Positions 24,086 to 31,780 of a DNA stretch of 64,000 bases are shown here, piece after piece. The DNA is taken from the NCBI RefSeq assembly GCF_900454495.1, contig NZ_UGSI01000001.1, forward strand, positions 1,116,001 to 1,180,000, written 5' to 3'. The DNA is from Paenibacillus macerans. Lineage in GTDB: Bacteria; Bacillota; Bacilli; Paenibacillales; Paenibacillaceae. The stretch's first letter is position 1. Every line of letters begins with the position of its first letter. Made by a program: the position numbers and the translations under genes. Under the pieces are notes generated by a model that was not told the origin of the DNA, searched no databases, and worked only from the letters and a program-made list of their open reading frames with translations.

Positions 24086-26019
24086 GCTTAACCCAATTGA
24101 TTTACCGCAGTTTAAAGAAAAATATCAAAAACTATTACCTGTACGTCTTTGCGCTTATTTTCAGCGTCGCTTTGTATTTCGCGTTTGTGACCCTGCAATA
24201 CGATCCGGCGCTTGATGAAATCAAGGGTTCCGTGAAGGGGGCGGCGGGATTGGCCGCCGCGTCGGTTCTGCTCGTTGTCATCGTGGCGATATTTCTGCTG
24301 TACGCCAACACGATTTTCATCAAGCGCCGCAGCCGGGAAATCGGATTGTTTCAATTAATCGGGTTAACGAAGGGGAAAATCTTCCGGATTTTGAGCAGCG
24401 AGAACCTGATCCTGTATTTCGGTTCCATGCTGGTCGGTATCTTCTTTGGTTTTTCCTGCTCCAGGCTGCTCCTTATGATCTTGTTCAGAATTATCGGCGT
24501 GGACGAGCAGGCCAAGCTCAGCTTTTCGCCGCAGGCGCTGCTGCAAACCGTGATCGTCTTCGCGGCCGTTTATTTGCTGATCATGCTCATGAATTATTTG
24601 TTCATCAAGCGTCAGAGCATCCTGTCTCTTTTCCGGGTCGCGTCCTCCACGGAGGATACATACCGGAAAATGCGGGCCTCCGAAGTGATTGCAGGGGGGC
24701 TCGGCATCGGGCTCATTCTGTTCGGATATAAAGTTTCGACCCGGTTGTTCAGCGGCGCTTTCACCACTACGAACGAACTTTTTATGGCGATGGTGCTGAT
24801 CTTGGGTTCCGTCATCCTGGGGACGTATTTGTTTTATAAAGGTTCGGTCAGCGCTATTTTTAACCTGGTGCGGAAAGCGAAGGGCGGTTATTTGTCGCTG
24901 AACGAGGTACTGTCGCTTTCTTCGATTATGTTCCGGATGAAATCCAACGCCTTGCTGCTGACGATCATCACAACCGTATCGGCGCTGGCGATCGGACTTC
25001 TGTCGCTCAGTTATATCTCGTATTATTCCGCGGAAAAATCGGCCGAGCAAAGCGTGCCGAACCACTTTTCGATGATGGAGCCCGCGGATGTCGCGGCGTT
25101 TGAGCAGGCGCTTCGGCAGGCGAACATCGAGTACAGGGAAACCAAACGCGCCGTTCTTATGGTGGACGCCGACGTCGCCCAAGTTATCGGCGTCAGCACG
25201 CAGGACGGCGGCAACGGAATCATGACGCTTCCGCTCGTCAGCGAGAAGTCGGTGGACGGCGTGGACGTCGCCCCGGGGGAGGCGTTGTTTATGGGGTTAA
25301 ACGATGCGATGACGCAGTTTATGGCGATCCGGCCGACAGGAGAACTGACGCTTAAGGGACAAACGGACGAGATCAAATTATCGCTGATCGGAATGGATAA
25401 AATGGCGGTCGTCTCCATTCCTTTTTCGGGCGGGGTGCCTACGGCCGTTGTGGATCAAGCGGTGTTTGAACGAGTGGCGAAGGACGTGAACCCGGATATC
25501 CAAAAGGGAACCTCCGTATATTACGGCATCGATATCGTTAACCGCGAACAAATGGATCAGGCCGACGAACTGTATAAAGGCATGGGCTTAGAAAGTCGTT
25601 CCGGCAATATGTCGCAGCCTGAGCTCATTACGAATCAAAAGGGCAACATGGGGCTGATCATGTTCATCGTCGCCTTTCTGGGATTGACCTTCCTGATCAC
25701 TTCGGGCTGCATTTTGTATTTCAAGCAAATGGGCGAAGGGGAGGAGGAGCGGCCGAATTATACGATCCTGCGAAAAATCGGGTTCACGCAAGGCAATTTG
25801 CTCCGCGGCATTCAAATCAAGCAGCTGTTCAATTTCGGCATTCCGCTGGCCGTCGGCTTGTCGCACAGTTATTTTGCCGTCAAATCCGGCTGGTTCTTCT
25901 TCGGAACCGAACTGTGGATGCCGATGATCCTGGTCATGCTGCTGTATACGGGATTGTATTCCGTCTTTGGACTTCTGTCCGTTATGTTTTATAAGCGGGT
26001 GATTAAGGAAGCGCTGTAA
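24082..26019 (+). CDS. bceB: ABC transporter permease, BceB type
   Basis: A 645-residue FtsX-type permease with about ten membrane helices. Between roughly residues 310 and 530 lies a large extracellular domain, the region that determines peptide specificity in BceB proteins. Helices 2-4 carry the FtsX-like stretch RRSREIGLFQLIGLTKGKIF. It begins at the ATG overlapping the ATPase stop. The module order (regulator, kinase, ATPase, permease) is standard. The drug recognised cannot be predicted from sequence with confidence. A terminator follows. Confidence 0.94.
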   Translation: MSLTQLIYRSLKKNIKNYYLYVFALIFSVALYFAFVTLQYDPALDEIKGSVKGAAGLAAASVLLVVIVAIFLLYANTIFIKRRSREIGLFQLIGLTKGKIFRILSSENLILYFGSMLVGIFFGFSCSRLLLMILFRIIGVDEQAKLSFSPQALLQTVIVFAAVYLLIMLMNYLFIKRQSILSLFRVASSTEDTYRKMRASEVIAGGLGIGLILFGYKVSTRLFSGAFTTTNELFMAMVLILGSVILGTYLFYKGSVSAIFNLVRKAKGGYLSLNEVLSLSSIMFRMKSNALLLTIITTVSALAIGLLSLSYISYYSAEKSAEQSVPNHFSMMEPADVAAFEQALRQANIEYRETKRAVLMVDADVAQVIGVSTQDGGNGIMTLPLVSEKSVDGVDVAPGEALFMGLNDAMTQFMAIRPTGELTLKGQTDEIKLSLIGMDKMAVVSIPFSGGVPTAVVDQAVFERVAKDVNPDIQKGTSVYYGIDIVNREQMDQADELYKGMGLESRSGNMSQPELITNQKGNMGLIMFIVAFLGLTFLITSGCILYFKQMGEGEEERPNYTILRKIGFTQGNLLRGIQIKQLFNFGIPLAVGLSHSYFAVKSGWFFFGTELWMPMILVMLLYTGLYSVFGLLSVMFYKRVIKEAL

Positions 26020-26028
26020 CCATAAACT

Positions 26029-26054
26029 CCGGTCCGGCAAGGGCCGGTTTTTTT
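26029..26054 (+). terminator. Terminator of bceRSAB
   Basis: CCGGTCC (26029-26035) pairs with GGGCCGG (26041-26047) through one G-T pair, loop GGCAA, followed by seven T. Confidence 0.88.
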
Positions 26055-26186
26055 GTACTTTCAGATTCGTGGATGCTTTTAACTTGCTTGGGGATCTATT
26101 GTCGTAGTTGACGATTGTTTCATTCATGGATATTATGGATATATATAATCTACAATATCGATTTAATTTTTAGGAGGAAACTCATC

Positions 26187-27104
26187 ATGACAACCTTGCT
26201 TGATGTAGGCATTATCGGAGGCGGACCGGCCGGTTTAAACGCGGCTTTGGTTTTGGGCAGAGCGAGAAAAAGCGTAGTGGTGATTGACGAAGGCCGTCCG
26301 CGCAACCGGGTAACGGGCGAGTCACACGGGTTCTTGACCCGCGACGGCATCAAACCGGCGGAATTCCGGCGCATCGCCAAAGAACAGATCCAAACCTATC
26401 CTACCGTTTGCTTTGTGGAGGATACCGCGGTGAAATTGTCGGGGGAGGATGGACATTTTCAAATTACTACTGCACGGGGGGAGACGCTCCATACGAAAAA
26501 GCTGCTTATTGCCGCAGGAATGAAGGATGCGCCGCTGGACATCCCGGGCCTTGCCGACGTATACGGGAAAAGCGCGTTTGTGTGCCCTTATTGCGACGGC
26601 TGGGAAATGCGGGACAGGCCGCTCGCCGTGATCGTTCCCAGGGAACATACGTTGCATATGGCCAAAGTGATCTCGGGCTGGACCGCGCAATTTGCGATGT
26701 GCACCCATGGTCAAGGGGAATGGACGGAGGGGCACCGCGAGGAGCTTGAGCGCCGCCAGGTTCCCGTCTTCGATTTGCCGATCGAACGTATTGACTCTGA
26801 GGGAGGCATGGTACGGCAAGTCGTCCTGGAGAATGGCACGGCCGTTCCTTGCACTGGGATCTTTTTTGCGCCGAAGCTGGTGCCGGGTTCCGGCTTGCCC
26901 CAAACGGTGGGCTGCGATATGACGGAAGGCGGGGCTATGGTCGTCGACGATCTCGGCAAAACGAACGTGCCTGGGGTCTACGGCGCCGGCGATGCGGCCT
27001 CCGTCAAGTATCAGGTGATTGCAGCCGCCGCGGCGGGAGCTTTTGCGGGCATCGCCATCAATAACGAGCTCCAGGAAGAAGCCTGGAGCCGTAAGGAAGA
27101 GTAA
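26187..27104 (+). CDS. Thioredoxin-reductase-like FAD/NAD(P) oxidoreductase
   Basis: A 305-residue flavoprotein of the pyridine nucleotide-disulfide oxidoreductase family. The FAD-binding motif GIIGGGPAGLNAAL opens the protein, the redox pair is Cys133 and Cys136 in CPYCDGWE, and the second FAD motif is GVYGAGDAA near the end. The CPYCDGWE version, rather than CATCDG, belongs to thioredoxin-reductase-like proteins whose partner is often not thioredoxin. The NAD(P) motif between the FAD halves is poorly conserved (LAVIVPREHTLHMAKV), so the electron donor is uncertain. The start is the ATG at 26187 with AGGAGG upstream; a longer frame begins at 26115 but lacks a ribosome site. Confidence 0.85.
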   Translation: MTTLLDVGIIGGGPAGLNAALVLGRARKSVVVIDEGRPRNRVTGESHGFLTRDGIKPAEFRRIAKEQIQTYPTVCFVEDTAVKLSGEDGHFQITTARGETLHTKKLLIAAGMKDAPLDIPGLADVYGKSAFVCPYCDGWEMRDRPLAVIVPREHTLHMAKVISGWTAQFAMCTHGQGEWTEGHREELERRQVPVFDLPIERIDSEGGMVRQVVLENGTAVPCTGIFFAPKLVPGSGLPQTVGCDMTEGGAMVVDDLGKTNVPGVYGAGDAASVKYQVIAAAAAGAFAGIAINNELQEEAWSRKEE

Positions 27105-27147
27105 CTTGACGAAGTTATAGTGTTGAACAAAACGATCTGAAGTACGT

Positions 27148-27219
27148 GGGGCGGGCTAACGGAGCGAAATAACCTTAATTGGCTTGGACCATTTCGCCGA
27201 AATCAAGCGTTCCCGCCCC
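27148..27219. other. Long imperfect inverted repeat between convergent genes
   Basis: GGGGCGGG (27148) with CCCGCCCC (27212-27219) encloses further paired blocks AACG...GCGTT and GCGAAAT...ATTTCGC. It may fold into an extended hairpin acting as a terminator for the flavoenzyme gene or the peptidase gene. No T-run is evident. Confidence 0.5.
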
Positions 27220-27240
27220 AAAGCGCCTGCATCCGACGGC

Positions 27241-28431
27241 TCACATATACAAGCTGGCCAACAGGATTCCCAGACTTTCCTCGTAAATTTCGTCAAATTG
27301 CGCGAGGGGCAGGGGATTGACCCCGCTGCCAAGCTCCACCGTAAACCCCGGCCTTCTCCAGTCCTGGATGAACCAGTCTTTGTAGCCGGCATAGCTTTCG
27401 ACATACCGCACCGGTTCGTATCCGCTGACGCGGGCAAACTCGTTTACGATCGTTTCGGCATAGGGCGGTTCTAGATTTTCAAACCCCCAATAAATGACTT
27501 CACCCTGGGTATGAAAAGCCATTACGCGGGCAAAATCGCTTGCTCTCGTTAGATTAGCCATCGCGATCGCTTCCGGCTCGGTGAGCGGGGCGGTTCCCCC
27601 ATAATCCCGCGGTCCGCGCTCCTGCGGATTTCTGGCGACTTCGCGTTCCCACAGCGCGGGGAACTGGTCGTTGAGGTCCACGCCGCGTATGTTCGCTTTC
27701 CACCCCTGGAAATCGGCGCTTCCGTTGTTGTAGGACAGCACATTGCTGCGGTATGGCTCCTGCTCCGGCAAGCCGTTTATGACCAAATCCACGCCGTCGG
27801 GATTAACCATGGGGACGACGGACAAGGTCGCCGCCTCATAGTAAGGCCACATTTGCAGCCCCCTGATCCCGGTATTGTTGGTTAATGCGAGCGAATAATG
27901 ATTCAGAAACTTGATCAGGACAGGCGTCGTGATCCATTCGTTGGCATGGAAGGCCCCGTTGGCGTGAACGCGTTTGTTGCCTTGGCCGACGCGCAGCTCG
28001 GGCAGCGGTTTGCCCATCACGGAATTGCCGATATTGCGGTATCCGAGAAACGGATACAGATCCATAAGCCGGTTCAGATCGGAGCGAAGCGCGGCGTAAT
28101 CGTACGGTTTTCTGACGTCCACCACAAACCAGGTGACTCGCAGCGGCAGCTGCACTCTCTGCCCGATCTCCAACCGGTTCGGATTGACCGACGGGTTCAG
28201 CAGAATCAGTATATCCAGCGAAATCCCCCGGTCTCTGGCCAGCTTCCATAGTGAGTCGCCGGGTTTGATTTGATATTCGCTGACCAGAAACCCCGGAATA
28301 TTCACTTCCTGGCCCACAGCAAGATTCGCGGCGTCCACTCCGGCGTTGGAATCCACGATCAACTGCAGCGGCAGGTTAAACAGCTGGCTGTAATACCACA
28401 GCGTATCCCCGGCGCGAACTTGTATTCTCAA
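27241..28431 (-). CDS. LysM plus M14 peptidase, gamma-D-glutamyl-diamino acid endopeptidase I type
   Basis: A 396-residue zinc peptidase that should cut the gamma-D-Glu-(L)diamino acid bond of peptidoglycan stem peptides. Two LysM domains (about residues 2-46 and 52-96) bind glycan, followed by an M14 carboxypeptidase domain. Zinc ligands are His162 and Glu165 (FHANEW) and His307 (AFHTQG); the catalytic Glu366 is in FTVELGSG. There is no signal peptide, as in the sporulation-linked endopeptidase I of Lysinibacillus sphaericus, which suggests work on cortex or mother-cell wall rather than regular secretion. The ATG follows a GGAGGGATGG ribosome site. It stands alone. Confidence 0.9.
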   Translation of the reverse strand: MRIQVRAGDTLWYYSQLFNLPLQLIVDSNAGVDAANLAVGQEVNIPGFLVSEYQIKPGDSLWKLARDRGISLDILILLNPSVNPNRLEIGQRVQLPLRVTWFVVDVRKPYDYAALRSDLNRLMDLYPFLGYRNIGNSVMGKPLPELRVGQGNKRVHANGAFHANEWITTPVLIKFLNHYSLALTNNTGIRGLQMWPYYEAATLSVVPMVNPDGVDLVINGLPEQEPYRSNVLSYNNGSADFQGWKANIRGVDLNDQFPALWEREVARNPQERGPRDYGGTAPLTEPEAIAMANLTRASDFARVMAFHTQGEVIYWGFENLEPPYAETIVNEFARVSGYEPVRYVESYAGYKDWFIQDWRRPGFTVELGSGVNPLPLAQFDEIYEESLGILLASLYM

Positions 28432-28621
28432 AAGCCATCCCTCCTAGACGTACCTTCCCTATCAGCATATGGGGGAGAAATGGGCTCCATGTCAGTTTGC
28501 ATGATAACGGGAAGGATCGGCCTATAGTTTGGTGGTGGGGGAGGGGTCCTTGCCCTAAATAATCCGCCCGAGCATGGAATTCACGGAAACCGGGGAATCT
28601 ATTCAAAAAGGAGGAGTCACT

Positions 28622-28792
28622 ATGCCTAATGAGCGGATATCGATCGAAAAAGACGGGGACCCGCAAACTGTTTACGAGGATACGAGCCCGCATCTGCGAA
28701 CCGGCTTTATGCCGGAGCAGCTCGACGTAACGGCCCTTCCTTCCGAGGAAGAAAGTCTGAAGCGGATCGGAAACGACCAGGCCCCGGAGTAA
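28622..28792 (+). CDS. Small acidic protein of unknown function
   Basis: A 56-residue hydrophilic protein starting at the ATG at 28622 behind AAGGAGGAG. It has no membrane segment, Cys pair or recognised motif; it contains many Glu, Asp and Pro. Upstream frame extension to 28574 is ignored because the ribosome site fits the later ATG. A strong terminator follows directly, which supports it being a real short gene. I do not recognise the family. Confidence 0.6.
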   Translation: MPNERISIEKDGDPQTVYEDTSPHLRTGFMPEQLDVTALPSEEESLKRIGNDQAPE

Positions 28793-28802
28793 TTTTGCAA
28801 GA

Positions 28803-28830
28803 ACAGCGACTAGTCCGGTCGCTGTTTTTT
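28803..28830 (+). terminator. Rho-independent terminator
   Basis: ACAGCGAC (28803-28810) and GTCGCTGT (28818-28825), then six T ending at 28830. It separates the small acidic gene from the TerB-helicase operon. Confidence 0.9.
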
Positions 28831-28925
28831 ATTTTCAATTATAAGCGGATGTGAACAAACGTTCCCCAGTTATGATATACTAAAATGGAAATTTGACGCT
28901 TGTCCATGAGGATGGAGAGTTTGCC

Positions 28926-30464
28926 ATGGAAAATCGTTTGCGTTCCATTGAATTTGCGGAAATCGATTTGTGCGAAGAAGAGCCGGGACTTGATATACCG
29001 CCTAAAAAAGATACGGACCTGAGTCAAGCGTCCGCGGCGTCCATTCCGTTTTACAACCGTGAGCGCCATTTCGCCGAGGAGGCGCGGAAGCGGGTGAACG
29101 AACGGGGCGAGCCGGCGCCTTTCGCGCCGTTTATGAGCTATTGGCCGACCTACGAACATATGATGGAGTCGCAGCAGAGATGGTATTTTTACTGGCGTTC
29201 CGAAGTGCGCGCCGGGCGTTACCCCGATACGGATTTGTCCTACATATTTGTATACGTTTATGAACTGATCAACGGCGTTGGTTGGTCGGATCCGCCGGAA
29301 GGGTACAAGGAGCTCCACCGGATTTGGACTGCGTATGGCGGACGGTATCCGCAGCTAAATGCCTATTTGAAAGATTGGCTCGCCGATTTTGCGTTTGTGC
29401 ACGCGCTGGATGTTCCGCTGCTGGAAATCATCACGCGCGGCGGAGGTTCGTATCCGGAGGATTTGTTGGATATGGAACTGCTGCGGCTGTTTAAGAAGCA
29501 GCCGTCCCAAATCCCGCTGGACCTCTTGCTTGCGTTAAGCGACTACGATTTGCGGCGCAGCAAATTTTATCAGGGGCCCGGCAAAGCGGATCTGGAGATG
29601 TGGGTCCCGCGGATTGTCGGGATGCTGGACGCTTTTTTGTGCAAAACGCAGGGGATCCGGCTGATCGACAAATTCCATCCCGGCCGCGAGCGGACGACCG
29701 AGCGGTATCTGTTCCGCAGCGCGGTCTACGACGATTCGCTTTACGGGAGAACGATAGCCCTTGGTACGGTCCCGTTCAGCAGCCATCGTCCGCTGCGAAA
29801 ATGTATCACGCAAACGATCCGCTATGCCGAAAACCGATTAAGGGAATTAAGAGGATTTAGAGGACGCTTGAGGGGCGTCGTTATGGAGCCGGAGACGGCG
29901 CGCCTGATCGACCGCTTTCTGGAAAAAGAGTTCGCTGCGCAGACGGCCGCAAAGCCGCGGATCGAAATCGACGCGGAGAAGCTGGCGGCGCTTAAGCGGG
30001 ATTCGGATTATGTGCGGAGCAGGCTGGCGATCGGCTATGAGGAAGGGGGCGAAACGGCGGCGGAGGCGAGTTCGGGTTTGGCCGCGGAATCGGGCCCGGA
30101 AGCGGATTTGGATTCGGAAGCAGCTTTGGACTCGGAGCACAATGCCGTGCCTGAACAAGAAGTCGGCAAGGAAGATGGAGAGAGCTTGGCGTATTGGGAC
30201 CTGCCGCAGCTGGACGAGGATTGGACTTCATTCGCCGAACAGCTTGATTCGGCGCAGCTCGAAGCTTTGCTTGCCCTCAAAAGCCCTGCGCCCGATAGCG
30301 CGCTTGCCGCTGTGGCCGAAGCTTATGGCACCATGCCCGAGCTGATCCTGGATGAAATCAACCAGCTGGCGATGGAAACGATCGGGGACCTGGTTGTTGA
30401 CGAAGGGCGGATTGTCCCCGAATATATGGACTTTTTTGCGCATTTGAAAGGAGAATTCTCGTGA
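28926..30464 (+). CDS. TerB-N/TerB-C domain protein of a helicase-ATPase operon
   Basis: A 512-residue cytoplasmic protein. The N-terminal third has the TerB-N pattern (QQRWYFYWRSEVRAGRYPD, then LSYIFVYVYELING), and the last 85 residues have the TerB-C pattern (PELILDEINQLAMETIGDLV). Between them lie a helical region and an acidic low-complexity linker at about residues 380-415. In published comparative work such proteins occur beside P-loop ATPases and superfamily II helicases and were proposed to take part in DNA processing or stress response; no biochemical role is established. The ATG at 28926 has GGAG 8 bases upstream; a TTG at 28893 is the alternative. The end overlaps the next start by 4 bp (GTGA). 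Confidence 0.82.
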   Translation: MENRLRSIEFAEIDLCEEEPGLDIPPKKDTDLSQASAASIPFYNRERHFAEEARKRVNERGEPAPFAPFMSYWPTYEHMMESQQRWYFYWRSEVRAGRYPDTDLSYIFVYVYELINGVGWSDPPEGYKELHRIWTAYGGRYPQLNAYLKDWLADFAFVHALDVPLLEIITRGGGSYPEDLLDMELLRLFKKQPSQIPLDLLLALSDYDLRRSKFYQGPGKADLEMWVPRIVGMLDAFLCKTQGIRLIDKFHPGRERTTERYLFRSAVYDDSLYGRTIALGTVPFSSHRPLRKCITQTIRYAENRLRELRGFRGRLRGVVMEPETARLIDRFLEKEFAAQTAAKPRIEIDAEKLAALKRDSDYVRSRLAIGYEEGGETAAEASSGLAAESGPEADLDSEAALDSEHNAVPEQEVGKEDGESLAYWDLPQLDEDWTSFAEQLDSAQLEALLALKSPAPDSALAAVAEAYGTMPELILDEINQLAMETIGDLVVDEGRIVPEYMDFFAHLKGEFS

Positions 30465-31780
30465 ATGAAGTGAAAATCCCCAAGCGGCTCACCACGGCGC
30501 TGGTCAATTCGCTCACGGCCGGCGTGGTGCCGCGGGTGGGGCTGGAGCATGTCGCGGTGGGGCGCCGGGCGGAAGTTGACGCCATTCTCAAAGACCTCGA
30601 CAACATCGCCGAGGGCGGAGCGGCGTTTAGATTTATTACCGGACGTTACGGCAGCGGGAAAAGCTTTTTGCTGCAGACGATCCGCAACTACGCGATGGAC
30701 CGGGATTTCGTCGTGGCCGACGCGGATTTGTCGCCGGAGCGGAGACTGGTCGGGACGAAAGGGCAGGGCTTGGCCACTTACCGCGAGCTGATGACCCATC
30801 TGTCCACCAAAACGCGCCCGGACGGCGGAGCGCTGGAAGCGATGCTGCAAAAATGGTTCGCCGCCTTGCAGCAGGAGGCGCTGCGGGAAACGGGCCTTAA
30901 GCCAAGCGATCCGGCTCTAAACGATGCGGTGGAGCAGCGGATTTTTGCGGTTACGGCGGAAATGCAGAACCTCGTGCACGGGTTTGATTTCGCCAAAGTG
31001 CTGGCCGCTTACTGGAACGGGTACAAGCTGGCCGACGACGACCGGAAGCAGGCGGCGCTCCGCTGGCTAAGGGGCGAGTACCCGACGAAAACGGAAGCGA
31101 AAAAGGAACTGCAAGTTGGCGTCATCATCGATGATGAAAATTGGTACGATTACGTCAAGCTGTGGTCGGAGTTCGCGGCGCGGATCGGATATCGCGGCCT
31201 GCTGCTGTTTATCGATGAAGCCGTCAATTTGTACAAGATTTCAAACAGCGTGTCCCGGCAAAGCAATTACGAAAAGCTGCTGACGATGTTTAACGATACG
31301 ATGCAGGGCAAGGCGGAGCATCTGGGCATTTTTGTCGGAGGGACCCCGCAATTTGTCGAAGATGAGCGCAGGGGCTTGTTCAGCTATGAAGCGCTGCGCT
31401 CCCGGCTGATGGAAGGACGTTACGCCGGGAAAGGCTTCGTGAATTATTCCGGGCCGATCCTGAGGCTGGAGATGCTGTCGCCCGAAGAAATCCTGCTCCT
31501 CCTGCAAAAGCTGGTAAACATCCATGCCCAGCATTTTGGCTATGCGCCGTCGGTCGCGCAGCAGGAGATCGTGTATTTTATGGAGGCCGCCGTCGGCCGC
31601 CTGGGCGCCGATGAGCTGCTCACCCCGCGCGAAGTGATCCGCGATTTTATGGATTTGCTGCATACGCTGCGGCAAAATCCGGAGGCATCCTTCGAGCGGC
31701 TTGTCGGCGAGCATCAAGTGAAGCCGGCCGAAGCGGATCCGGACGAGGTCGACGGCTTTCTGGCGGAGTTTGAACTATGA
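30461..31780 (+). CDS. P-loop ATPase, DUF2791 / BrxD-like
   Basis: A 439-residue ATPase of the DUF2791 family, the family that also supplies BrxD, an ATP-binding protein of type 2 BREX systems. Walker A is GRYGSGKSF at residues 61-69 (Lys67), Walker B LLLFIDEA at 247-254 (Asp252-Glu253). The start KIPKRLTTALVNSLTAGVVPR, an N-terminal helix ahead of the nucleotide site, is typical. GTG start behind AAAGGAG, overlapping the TerB gene stop; its own stop overlaps the helicase start. There is no BrxC, PglX or PglZ nearby, so this is not a complete BREX locus. It probably works as a complex with its two neighbours. Confidence 0.85.
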   Translation: MNEVKIPKRLTTALVNSLTAGVVPRVGLEHVAVGRRAEVDAILKDLDNIAEGGAAFRFITGRYGSGKSFLLQTIRNYAMDRDFVVADADLSPERRLVGTKGQGLATYRELMTHLSTKTRPDGGALEAMLQKWFAALQQEALRETGLKPSDPALNDAVEQRIFAVTAEMQNLVHGFDFAKVLAAYWNGYKLADDDRKQAALRWLRGEYPTKTEAKKELQVGVIIDDENWYDYVKLWSEFAARIGYRGLLLFIDEAVNLYKISNSVSRQSNYEKLLTMFNDTMQGKAEHLGIFVGGTPQFVEDERRGLFSYEALRSRLMEGRYAGKGFVNYSGPILRLEMLSPEEILLLLQKLVNIHAQHFGYAPSVAQQEIVYFMEAAVGRLGADELLTPREVIRDFMDLLHTLRQNPEASFERLVGEHQVKPAEADPDEVDGFLAEFEL

